The position numbers and the translations under genes are program-made. This document shows, piece by piece, positions 8,341 to 15,265 of a stretch of DNA of 54,284 nucleotides (position 1 is the stretch's first letter; each line of letters begins with the position of its first letter). The notes under the pieces are model-generated. The model searched no databases. It saw nothing but the letters and a program-made list of their open reading frames with translations, and was not told the origin of the DNA. This stretch comes from an uncultured Clostridia bacterium (lineage in GTDB: Bacteria; Bacillota; Clostridia; Oscillospirales; Acutalibacteraceae): contig CANBJR010000015.1 of assembly GCA_947369085.1 (NCBI GenBank), positions 1 to 54,284 on the forward strand, in the 5' to 3' direction.

Positions 8341-8397
8341 TGCGGTTGATTTTACAACCGCAAGCAGTATTATATCACACTATAATTTAAAATGCAA
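8341..8397 (-). promoter_or_regulatory. tRNA-Arg promoter with leader hairpin
   Basis: TTGCAT (8392-8397) and TATAAT (8369-8374) with a 17-bp spacer on the minus strand. A 7-bp stem GCGGTTG / CAACCGC (8342-8361) sits between the promoter and the tRNA and may be a processing signal. Confidence 0.75.
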
Positions 8398-8404
8398 GTG
8401 TTTT

Positions 8405-9817
8405 TTATTCATTTGCTTCAAAAAATGCAAAAAATGCTCTATAAGCCATATAAACATCAGTCTTTGAAACAATTTCAAACGGTGCGTGCATTGACAAAAC
8501 AGGCACACCGAGGTCTACAACGTCAACGTTCATATTCGCAACGTACTTTGCAATTGTACCGCCGCCGCCGAGGTCAACTCTGCCTAGCTCTCCTACCTGC
8601 CAGAGAATGTCGTTTTTCTCAAGCATTGCGCGGATTTTTCCCATATATTCGGCAGAAGCGTCCGAAGTGTCATACTTTCCGCCGTGACCCGTATACTTAG
8701 AAATGATTACGCCGTTATTGATATATGAGCAGTTCTTTGCCTCGTACGCAGAAGCGTATGTCGGGTCAAAAGCAGCATTAACATCGGCAGAAAGGCAGGT
8801 GCTCTTTGAAAGCGCTCTGTAGCCCTCAACACCGTCCTGATTTGCAAGGTCATAAATGAAGAAACGCAAAAAGTCGCTCTGCATACCTGTATTGCCGTCA
8901 CTGCCTATTTCCTCTTTGTCGGTGAGGTAGGTAATGCAGGTCTGTTCGGGAGTTTCAACGTCAACTGCCGCCATAAGCGCAGGATAAGCACAAACCTTAT
9001 CATCGTGACCGTAAGCGCCTATCATACTTGCATCAAAGCCGATATCTTTTGACTTGTACGACGGAATAAGACAAAGCTCTGCCGAAAGGAAATCACCCTC
9101 ACAAATGCCGTACTTCTTATTAAGAATTGCCATTACGTTGAGTTTTACAAGGTCTTTTTCCTCGTCCTTTGTATCATACGGACGCGAGCCTACAAGAACG
9201 TTCATATCCTCGCCCGTAAAGGCTTTAGCCATAGGCTTTGCAGACTGCTCCTGTGCAAGATGCGGAAGCAAGTCTGTAATGCAGAAGCAGGACTCGTCCT
9301 CCTCGTCACCCCAGCTTATATTAACTTTCTTGCCGTCAAGCTTAACAACAGTTCCGTGGAGCGAAAGCGGAATAGCTGTCCACTGGTATTTTTTAAGTCC
9401 GCCGTAGTAGTGAGTTTTGAACAGTGCAAGGTTGTTAGCTTCATAAAGCGGATTGGGCTTTAAATCGATTCTTGGTGAGTCAATATGCGCAATTGCAAGA
9501 CGCGCACCGTTCTTTACGCCGTTTTTGCCGATTACCGCAAGCGCAATTGCCTTGTCACGGTTTACATAATAAACCTTATCGCCTGCCTTGTATTCGGCAT
9601 CTGCATCATATTCCGCAAAACCTGCCTTTTTTACAAGCTCAACTGTGTAGCGTACAGCCTCACGCTCAATAGGCGAATTATCAAGGAATTTTTTATATCC
9701 CTTGCAAAATTCATCTGCTTTTTTTATTTCTCTCTTTGTAAGCGCCTTAATTCCCTTTGGCTCTTCCATCATTATTTTTTCTTTGAGTTTTGCTGTTTTT
9801 GATTTTTCTTCAGCCAT
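8405..9817 (-). CDS. M18-family aspartyl aminopeptidase
   Basis: 470 residues, cytosolic two-metal aminopeptidase that removes N-terminal acidic residues from peptides. M18 hallmarks are present: AIAHIDSPRIDLKPNPLY (metal-binding His), DKEEIGSDGNTGMQS (catalytic and metal acidic residues), and the C-terminal PVLSMHAPFEIVSKTD with a ligand His. Start ATG 9817 (MAEEKSKTAK) is chosen for its AAAGGATGG site. It appears to stand alone upstream of tRNA-Arg. Confidence 0.95.
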   Translation of the reverse strand: MAEEKSKTAKLKEKIMMEEPKGIKALTKREIKKADEFCKGYKKFLDNSPIEREAVRYTVELVKKAGFAEYDADAEYKAGDKVYYVNRDKAIALAVIGKNGVKNGARLAIAHIDSPRIDLKPNPLYEANNLALFKTHYYGGLKKYQWTAIPLSLHGTVVKLDGKKVNISWGDEEDESCFCITDLLPHLAQEQSAKPMAKAFTGEDMNVLVGSRPYDTKDEEKDLVKLNVMAILNKKYGICEGDFLSAELCLIPSYKSKDIGFDASMIGAYGHDDKVCAYPALMAAVDVETPEQTCITYLTDKEEIGSDGNTGMQSDFLRFFIYDLANQDGVEGYRALSKSTCLSADVNAAFDPTYASAYEAKNCSYINNGVIISKYTGHGGKYDTSDASAEYMGKIRAMLEKNDILWQVGELGRVDLGGGGTIAKYVANMNVDVVDLGVPVLSMHAPFEIVSKTDVYMAYRAFFAFFEANE

Positions 9818-9850
9818 TATAACCATCCTTTCATAAGACAAAACAAGTTA

Positions 9851-9925
9851 TACTAAAACCTGATTAAAAGCTTTATAAAATTTTTGAGTATATTTCTTGT
9901 TAGTTTTTAATTAGGTTTTAGTATT
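9851..9925. repeat. 20-bp inverted repeat with 34-bp spacer
   Basis: ATACTAAAACCTGATTAAAA and its near-perfect reverse complement (one mismatch), between the aminopeptidase and the lytic transglycosylase, both minus strand. It could be a terminator for the transglycosylase operon, an operator for the aminopeptidase, or a small mobile remnant. Confidence 0.6.
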
Positions 9926-9962
9926 AATAAATATATTATCTGTTAAAATGTAAAAATTAACC

Positions 9963-10574
9963 TTAATTATAAAGTTTTATATACATTTCTTTTGCACTTT
10001 CAACCCTATCCACGTAATTGCTTGTTTCGGGATAAGGAATTTTATCGAGTGTTTTTCCGTCCTTGCTATAACTGCTGTCTGCAAGCCATTCTCCAACAAC
10101 AAATCCTGCGTTGTACGCCGCAACGGCGCACCGCTCGTCACCGTAATAATCATAAAAATATTTAAGCAGATAACAGCCGTAGTCTATGCAGACATCGGGA
10201 TTGAACAAATCTTCGGTTGTATACTCACCCTCCGTGCCGCGTTTTTGCTGAAGCCACTCAAAAGACGAGGGCATCATCTGCATAATTCCGCAGGCACCCG
10301 CATCAGACTGCGCGTCCGGGTCAAATCCGCTTTCTGTGCGAATAACGGCATAGACAAGCGATGATTCAAGGTCATATTCATCTGCATATTTTTCAACATA
10401 TTCGCTGTATTTTTTAGGGTAATTCGCTTTTTCAAGTCCCAGCTTTGCATCCTCGTAATATTGCGTAACAAAAATCACGATTCCGCCTGCAAGAATTGCA
10501 AGCACGACAAGCCAGATTAATGCTTTAAGTCCTTTTCTGCTTTTCCGTTTATAACGACGGGAAGCTGTAGGCAT
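9963..10574 (-). CDS. Membrane-anchored lytic transglycosylase (SLT family)
   Basis: 203 residues. A basic N-terminus and one membrane helix (about 18-39) anchor an extracytoplasmic SLT domain. The catalytic Glu is in AVIRTESGFDPDAQSD, followed by GACGIMQMMP and the AVAAYNAG motif typical of Slt70-like enzymes. It cleaves peptidoglycan glycan strands with anhydro-muropeptide formation. GAGGTGA precedes the ATG; it begins 4 bp after coaE, at the end of the DUF951-prfA-sua5-coaE run. Confidence 0.93.
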   Translation of the reverse strand: MPTASRRYKRKSRKGLKALIWLVVLAILAGGIVIFVTQYYEDAKLGLEKANYPKKYSEYVEKYADEYDLESSLVYAVIRTESGFDPDAQSDAGACGIMQMMPSSFEWLQQKRGTEGEYTTEDLFNPDVCIDYGCYLLKYFYDYYGDERCAVAAYNAGFVVGEWLADSSYSKDGKTLDKIPYPETSNYVDRVESAKEMYIKLYN

Positions 10575-10578
10575 TAAA

Positions 10579-11193
10579 TCACCTCGGTATTTTACTTTTT
10601 AGTTGTTTTAACAGACCTTCAAGCTGAGTGTTAAGCGAACTGAGGTCTGAATTATTTTCTAATATATAATCGGAATTCACCTTAAAAAATTCCTCGTCAA
10701 GCTGTACATCCATCCGCATAAGTGCAAGTTCTTCCGAAATATTGTCACGTCTGCAAATTCTTTCAAGCCTTACCTTTTTTTCGGCAATTACGCTGATAAT
10801 TTCACAGCAGATAACGTCTGCGTTGCTCTCAAAAAGCTGCGGTGCATCATAAATAACCGTATTTGCTCCGCTTTCGGCGGCTTTTTTAGTTTCTGCAAGA
10901 AGCTCTGCCGTTACAAACGGGTGAACAATTGAGCTTAGCAGTGCAGTATTTTCCTTTGATGAAAATGCTCTTTTTGCAAGAAGCTTTCTGTCGGGAGAGC
11001 CGTTTTCGGCAATAATATCCTCACCAAAAACCGAAGCAATCGTTTTAATGCAAGGCGAGCCGCTGCTGTAAATTTTCCGTACAAGCAGGTCTGCATTGAT
11101 AATGCAAAAGCCGTTTTGTTCAAAAAATTTTGCAGCCGTGCTTTTGCCTGCTCCGCTTTGCCCTGTAAGCCCGATAATTCTACATTTTTTCAA
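10579..11193 (-). CDS. coaE: Dephospho-CoA kinase
   Basis: About 204 residues; catalyses the last step of coenzyme A synthesis. P-loop GLTGQSGAGKST at the N-terminus, the DADLL-equivalent INADLLVRKIY, and the lid region ERICRRDNISEELALMRM. I place the start at TTG 11193 (MKKCRIIGL), which follows GAGGTGA by 6 bases; another TTG at 11199 is too close to that site. The start overlaps the end of the upstream sua5-type gene by 14 bp, indicating translational coupling. Confidence 0.93.
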   Translation of the reverse strand: MKKCRIIGLTGQSGAGKSTAAKFFEQNGFCIINADLLVRKIYSSGSPCIKTIASVFGEDIIAENGSPDRKLLAKRAFSSKENTALLSSIVHPFVTAELLAETKKAAESGANTVIYDAPQLFESNADVICCEIISVIAEKKVRLERICRRDNISEELALMRMDVQLDEEFFKVNSDYILENNSDLSSLNTQLEGLLKQLKSKIPR

Positions 11194-12214
11194 GGTCAAT
11201 CACCTCAAAGCCTGCCGCTCTTATAAGCCTGTTGTACACCGCCATTCCAACACCGTCAATTGAGGGCAGACGTGAATAAACTGTCAGAATGCTTTCATCT
11301 TCGTCAATTTTTCTCAATTCATCAAACAGCCTGTGCGCCTGCGCAGAATAATCACTGCGTTTGCCAAGGCTGAAGCACTCAACGTTCAGACCTTCAACAT
11401 CTTCGTCACAACAGAGCGCCGCTGTGCTTTCGCCTGAATGTGAGTTTACATAATCAATATACTCGCCGTCAGTGCATTTAAGAAGTATAACATTCGCTTT
11501 CGGAGCATAATGCTTGTACTTCATTCCGGGGCTTGACACCTTTGCGCCCTTTTCAAGCTGATGTAAAACAGCGTTGTCAAGCTCAACCTTACCGAGAACA
11601 GATTTTAACTGTTCAAGTGTAATTCCGCCCGGTCGAAGAACCCTCGGAGTTTTTTCGGCAAGCGTGATAACCGTGCTTTCAAGTCCCACATCGCTCATTC
11701 CGCCGTCAACAACAGCGTCAATTCTGCCGTTTAAGTCGCTCATAACGTGAAGAGCAGTGGTGGGGCTCGGTGAGCCTGAAAGGTTTGCCGACGGTGCGGC
11801 AAGAGGAAGTGTGCATTCTTTGATTATTTTCCGTGCAGTCGGGTGACTTGGAAAACGAATTGCAACTGTGTCAAGTCCTGCCGAAACCTCATCAGGGATT
11901 ACATCTGACTTTTTCATAATAATCGTAAGAGGTCCCGGCCAGAAATGCTCAGCTAAAAGCTTAGCCGTTTCGGGAATTTCACGCACGAGATTAAAACGCT
12001 CAATATCGGTAAAATCCGCAATATGTACAATCAGCGGATTGTCGGCAGGTCTGCCCTTTGCAGCAAAGATTTTTGCAACAGCCCCGCCGTCAAGCGCATT
12101 CGCAGCCAAGCCGTAAACTGTTTCGGTGGGAATTCCGACAAGTCCGCCGTTTTTTAGAATTTCGGCAGCTTTTGCTATATTTTCATCTGTATTGTCAAGT
12201 AAAAGCGTTTTCAA
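11180..12214 (-). CDS. L-threonylcarbamoyladenylate synthase (Sua5/YwlC type)
   Basis: About 344 residues. The N-terminal YrdC domain has GGLVGIPTETVYGLAANA, KIFAAKGRPADNPLIVHI, the conserved FWPGPLTII and the PSANLSGSPSPT motif. The C-terminal Sua5 domain (about 210-344) follows after SPGMKYKHYAPKA. It makes the threonylcarbamoyl adenylate for t6A in ANN-decoding tRNAs. Start TTG 12214 is preferred because GGTGA lies 5 bases upstream; GTG 12223 is the alternative. It follows prfA after 13 bp. Confidence 0.94.
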   Translation of the reverse strand: MKTLLLDNTDENIAKAAEILKNGGLVGIPTETVYGLAANALDGGAVAKIFAAKGRPADNPLIVHIADFTDIERFNLVREIPETAKLLAEHFWPGPLTIIMKKSDVIPDEVSAGLDTVAIRFPSHPTARKIIKECTLPLAAPSANLSGSPSPTTALHVMSDLNGRIDAVVDGGMSDVGLESTVITLAEKTPRVLRPGGITLEQLKSVLGKVELDNAVLHQLEKGAKVSSPGMKYKHYAPKANVILLKCTDGEYIDYVNSHSGESTAALCCDEDVEGLNVECFSLGKRSDYSAQAHRLFDELRKIDEDESILTVYSRLPSIDGVGMAVYNRLIRAAGFEVIDLEKM

Positions 12215-12227
12215 AATTTTCACCTTT

Positions 12228-13301
12228 TTACGATTCCATACTTTCCTTTAACTTTTCGGCACGGTCAGCCGCAATGAGTGCGTCAATCACTTCGTCAAGG
12301 TTGCCGTTCAAAATGTCCTCAAGCTTATAAAGTGTAAGTCCGATTCTGTGGTCGGTAAGTCTGCCTTGCGGATAGTTGTAGGTGCGGATTCGTTCGCTTC
12401 TGTCGCCCGTTCCGACCTGCGATTTTCTGTCGGCAGCAATTTCGCTTGCCTGCTTGTCCTGCTTTTCTTTGAGCAGTCGGCTTTTAAGAACTTTAAGCGC
12501 CTTGTCCTTATTCTTGTACTGGCTTCGCTCGTCCTGACACTCAACAACCGTTCCCGTGGGAATATGAGTAATTCTGATTGCCGAACTTGTTTTGTTGATG
12601 TGCTGACCGCCTGCGCCGCTGGAACGGAACGTATCTATTTTTAAATCGGAAGGGTCAATTTCAAGCTCAACATCTTCCGCCTCGGGAAGAACAGCTACTG
12701 TGGTTGTCGAAGTGTGCACCCTGCCCTGACTTTCGGTTTCGGGCACACGCTGAACACGGTGAACACCGCTTTCGTACTTAAAGCGCGAATATGCACCCTC
12801 GCCCTCAATCATAAACGAAATTTCCTTATAGCCGCCAAGCTCGGTTTCGTTTGCGTTGATAACCTCAACCTTGTATCCGTGCTTTTCGGAATACATTGAG
12901 TACATTCTGAAAAGCACCGCACTGAACAGAGCCGACTCCTCACCGCCTGCACCGCCTCGGATTTCAACAATTACGTTTCGCTCATCGTTGGGGTCTTTTG
13001 GAAGCAGCAGAATTTTCAGCTTTTCGGAAAGCGTTTCAATTGAAGCTTTTGCCTCGTCAAGCTCAGCCTGTGCAAGCTCTTTAAGCTCGTAATCAGTTGT
13101 TTCCGAAAGAATTTCAAGGCTTTCCTTTTCGCTTTCAACAGCACTTTTGTAATCACGATAGGTAAGCACTATTTCTTCAATTGATTTAAGCTCCTTCATC
13201 ACCTTCTGAAATTCGTCGGGGTTTGATGCAACCGACGGCTCGTAGAGCCTTTGTGAAAGTTCGGAATATCTCTTGTCAAAAATTTCTATCCTGTCAAACA
13301 T
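12228..13301 (-). CDS. prfA: Peptide chain release factor 1
   Basis: 357 residues, the usual RF1 length. The GGQ peptidyl-tRNA hydrolysis motif is in [19 protein letters not shown]. The stop-codon recognition domain is upstream, with [20 protein letters not shown] characteristic of class I factors, and the [20 protein letters not shown] segment is present. In related Firmicutes it is followed by genes for tRNA modification, as here (sua5). Confidence 0.97.
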   Translation of the reverse strand: MFDRIEIFDKRYSELSQRLYEPSVASNPDEFQKVMKELKSIEEIVLTYRDYKSAVESEKESLEILSETTDYELKELAQAELDEAKASIETLSEKLKILLLPKDPNDERNVIVEIRGGAGGEESALFSAVLFRMYSMYSEKHGYKVEVINANETELGGYKEISFMIEGEGAYSRFKYESGVHRVQRVPETESQGRVHTSTTTVAVLPEAEDVELEIDPSDLKIDTFRSSGAGGQHINKTSSAIRITHIPTGTVVECQDERSQYKNKDKALKVLKSRLLKEKQDKQASEIAADRKSQVGTGDRSERIRTYNYPQGRLTDHRIGLTLYKLEDILNGNLDEVIDALIAADRAEKLKESMES

Positions 13302-13332
13302 AAATCTACCCTATTTATCCGTAAAATTAATT

Positions 13333-13509
13333 TTAATCAATAATCTTTTTGATGTTTTTCTCAATTTTGTTCCGCGGCACCATAACCTCTCTGCCGCACT
13401 TTTCGCACCTGATTTTAAAGTCCATTCCTATTCGCAGAATTTCAAAAACTTTACCTCCGCAGGGATGCTGTTTCTTCATCTCTACTCTATCGCCGACATT
13501 CACATTCAA
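13333..13509 (-). CDS. DUF951-family small zinc-ribbon-like protein
   Basis: 58-residue protein with start TTG 13509, which follows GGAGGTG by 6 bases; a longer frame upstream lacks support. Sequence features match DUF951: VGDRVEMKKQHPCGGKVFEI with IRCEKCGREVMVPR. The CGG and CEKCG cysteines suggest a metal site. Function not established. It heads the prfA operon (gap 31 bp). Confidence 0.85.
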   Translation of the reverse strand: MNVNVGDRVEMKKQHPCGGKVFEILRIGMDFKIRCEKCGREVMVPRNKIEKNIKKIID

Positions 13510-13572
13510 GAAAAACACCTCCAAGCTATAAGCACAACTGCTTGTAAAACTCATATTTTGCTTTAAATTTTA

Positions 13573-13744
13573 GGAAACACTGATTAAATCGTTTGTGCAT
13601 ATTGCGCCGTCAGATTTTTCGTCAGGTTGTACAAATAAACCGCAGTAATGCTGACGCATTACGAGGATTTTTTGGGCAAGCTGACGGAAAATATGCAAGC
13701 AAGATGTGCAAACAACTTATATGTGTGATTTATTCAGTGTTTCC
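13573..13744. mobile_element. MITE-like 172-bp palindromic element
   Basis: The ends are an 18-bp inverted repeat (GGAAACACTGATTAAATC and its reverse complement with one mismatch). Inner segments also pair imperfectly (GTTTGTGCATATT near the left, AATATGCA and TGTGCAAAC near the right; CGTCAG / CTGACG). No ORF inside. No clear target-site duplication beyond a possible TA. The layout is that of a miniature inverted-repeat element or folded intergenic repeat. Confidence 0.65.
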
Positions 13745-13807
13745 TCTATTATACATCAAAACAAGATAAATATCAACCGCAGAATATACAGTATATTACG
13801 GCGTTTA

Positions 13808-14176
13808 CTAAATCGTTGTTACTTCGGTATAATCGTCATCAATATGCAGAAAAACCTTGCAGGGGATTCCCATTTTTTTGCAATGGCTGATAACGTACTT
13901 TGTGCCTTTTGATTTGCCGTCCCAGAATGCATATACCATAGGAGAATCAATAATTAATAGAAGATTTCTATACAGAGGTGCTGACTTTCCGTACTTTTCA
14001 TAGTCAGGCAGATATTCTACGTATTTCATATTCTTCTCTTTTGCGTACTGCTTTGCACAGGAATCAATACCTTTGGCGCCTCCGGAAAGAATTTCATCGG
14101 TATACCAAGGCAGAACCTTTTCAAGTGTTTCCATAGAAACGGTTAAATTACGTGAGCCTACAATTGCTATTCTCAT
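13808..14176 (-). CDS. SLOG/DprA-like Rossmann protein (YspA/DUF2493-type)
   Basis: 122 residues. It starts MRIAIVGSRNL, then has SGGAKGIDSCAKQYAKEKN (the GGAxGxD nucleotide-binding signature of SLOG proteins such as DprA, LOG and YspA), then a Rossmann-like half ending KKMGIPCKVFLH. AAGGAG precedes the ATG. Proteins of this kind bind nucleotides and are often found in mobile or defence-related neighbourhoods; no partner effector is visible here. It is divergent from a small ribbon-helix-helix gene with shared repeat boxes between them. Confidence 0.8.
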   Translation of the reverse strand: MRIAIVGSRNLTVSMETLEKVLPWYTDEILSGGAKGIDSCAKQYAKEKNMKYVEYLPDYEKYGKSAPLYRNLLLIIDSPMVYAFWDGKSKGTKYVISHCKKMGIPCKVFLHIDDDYTEVTTI

Positions 14177-14189
14177 AATAATAACTCCT

Positions 14190-14265
14190 TTTTAGACATA
14201 TTTTAGACATATTATATATTCAAATTTTCCAAAATTCTCCAGATAGATTTATAATAAGTCTAAAA
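14190..14265. promoter_or_regulatory. Candidate operator boxes in the SLOG/RHH divergent region
   Basis: Two tandem copies of TTTTAGACATA (14190-14200, 14201-14211) and one inverted, one-mismatch copy (14255-14265). A partial TTTAGATTATA follows at 14281. They lie between two divergent genes, one encoding a small DNA-binding protein. Confidence 0.5.
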
Positions 14266-14294
14266 TAAACATAAGATAGGTTTAGATTATAGCT

Positions 14295-14459
14295 ATGAAA
14301 AGTATCTCTATCAGAATTGACAGTGAAATGCTGAATAAACTGCACGTTGTTTCAGATTACGAAGGACGTTCGGCAAACAGCCAGATTTTGATTTTAATTC
14401 GTGACTGCATTGAAAAATACGAGGATAAGCACGGCAGAATTGAACTTGATAAAAGCTGA
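14295..14459 (+). CDS. Small ribbon-helix-helix (Arc-like) DNA-binding protein
   Basis: 54 residues: MKSISIRIDSEMLNKLHVVS, then EGRSANSQILILIRDCIEKYE. This fits the Arc/MetJ fold: a short beta strand with alternating residues (SISIRID), helix A (SEMLNKLHVVSDYE), the R-S-N-S-Q turn, and helix B. No strong ribosome site is seen. It is divergent from the SLOG gene, and the repeat boxes between them suggest autoregulation. It could also be the antitoxin-like half of an unseen pair. Confidence 0.7.
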   Translation: MKSISIRIDSEMLNKLHVVSDYEGRSANSQILILIRDCIEKYEDKHGRIELDKS

Positions 14460-14672
14460 TATTTTAAATAATTCGGTCACGTTTGATATTCGTTGTATTT
14501 CATAAATGGCGTTTGTGTTGCAGTCTCAGGGACACGGCGCTGTGATTATGAAACGCAACCGTATAAACCATAGTAACAATAGAAAACAAACTTCTCCGTA
14601 GTACCTTGTAAAATCTAAAAATTCACACTTGAAAACGATAATGCTGAATTATATATTGTAGAAGCAAACTGT

Positions 14673-14833
14673 GTTCGGTCGAGCACCTCGGTAGGTACAT
14701 TTTAAAGAAAAATGCTATAGTTAAAAATAAATATAGATGACGTACAGTTTTATCTTGCGTTAGAATTAGAAAAATGTTTGACTCCCGAGATACCGATTTA
14801 TAGTTGTGCTCCGACCCTTAGGACGTTTAAAAA
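14673..14833 (+). repeat. Dispersed intergenic repeat, copy A
   Basis: About 160 bp, closely similar along its whole length to 45744-45907. Shared blocks include TAAATATAGATGA, ATCTTGCGTTAGA, TGACTCCCGA and ATACCGAT. It begins with a TCGAG/CTCGG hairpin remnant and ends in a CCTTAGGACGTTTAAAAA tail. Confidence 0.8.
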
Positions 14834-14857
14834 CACGACCCTTAGGACGTTTAAAAA
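14812..14857 (+). repeat. Tandem duplication of a 22-24 bp unit
   Basis: Two identical copies of a unit beginning CGACCCTTAGG and ending GTTTAAAAA (14812-14833 and 14836-14857), at the end of repeat copy A. Confidence 0.85.
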
Positions 14858-14865
14858 ATAAATGC

Positions 14866-14894
14866 TTGACAAGTCGGAAATCTCTTTATATAAT
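14866..14894 (+). promoter_or_regulatory. leuA promoter
   Basis: TTGACA (14866-14871), 17-bp spacer, TATAAT (14889-14894), directly upstream of the T-box leader. Confidence 0.92.
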
Positions 14895-14904
14895 AGAAAT
14901 AACA

Positions 14905-15190
14905 GAATAATCCCCTTAAAAACAATGACGGGAACAAGATATAGGCCTTTCAGGCAAAGAGAGTCGGCGGTTGGTGTAAGCCGATACGGAGGTTTATATG
15001 CATAGCTCATCCCTGAGTTTTTTGTGCGAAAGCTTGAGCCGTAGTGCAAAACGCCGGACTGCGTTATCGGTCGGGACTTTGTTGGAAGTCCTTAAGGGCT
15101 GTATGGTGACGTACAGCTGAAATTGGGTGGTACCACGATTTTATTCGTCCCTTTGGCAATTTTCAAGGTTGCTTTTGAGGGGCTTTTTTT
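14905..15190 (+). ncRNA. T-box leader (leucine) controlling leuA
   Basis: Stem I features (ATGACGGGAACAAGATA, AGAGAG, GGTTGGTGTAAGCCG) lead to a specifier loop with CTC at 15006-15008, a Leu codon. The antiterminator carries GGGTGGTACCACG (15125-15137), whose TGG pairs with the tRNA end. A terminator stem (GTCCCT 15147-15152 / AGGGGC 15178-15183) is followed by seven T. Uncharged tRNA-Leu should favour read-through into leuA. Confidence 0.93.
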
Positions 15191-15207
15191 GTGTGAATTT
15201 TTAATAA

Positions 15208-15249
15208 TACTAATCTATTACTTTTCAAACCACATTTTGTAGATTAGTA
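15208..15249 (+). promoter_or_regulatory. Inverted repeat between T-box terminator and leuA ribosome site
   Basis: Perfect 10-bp arms TACTAATCTA / TAGATTAGTA with a 22-base loop, ending one base before the AAGGAGG site of leuA. It could fold in the mRNA next to the ribosome site or be a protein site. Confidence 0.5.
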
Positions 15250-15265
15250 CAAGGAGGCTATTGGT

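Larger units (their letters stand above)
14460..14865. other. Non-coding stretch with repeat copy A
   Basis: No supported gene. It holds the dispersed repeat described separately (14673-14833), its tandem tail, and then the leuA promoter. A 31-codon frame at about 14505 has no ribosome site and is not called. Confidence 0.6.

Noticed and set aside
13573..14459. Prophage remnant or integrated island
   Set aside because: No integrase, attachment duplication, structural or replication gene is seen.
14505..14597. 31-codon ORF (MAFVLQSQ...) in the leuA upstream region
   Set aside because: No ribosome site and no recognised family; short frame in repeat-rich DNA.
14812..14857. Homing-endonuclease or rRNA-like site because of CCTAAGG
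   Set aside because: Only a short coincidental match; the flanks do not match 23S rRNA.
14798..15049. Minus-strand ORF inside the T-box leader
   Set aside because: It arises from the tandem tail repeat and the structured leader; no start signal.
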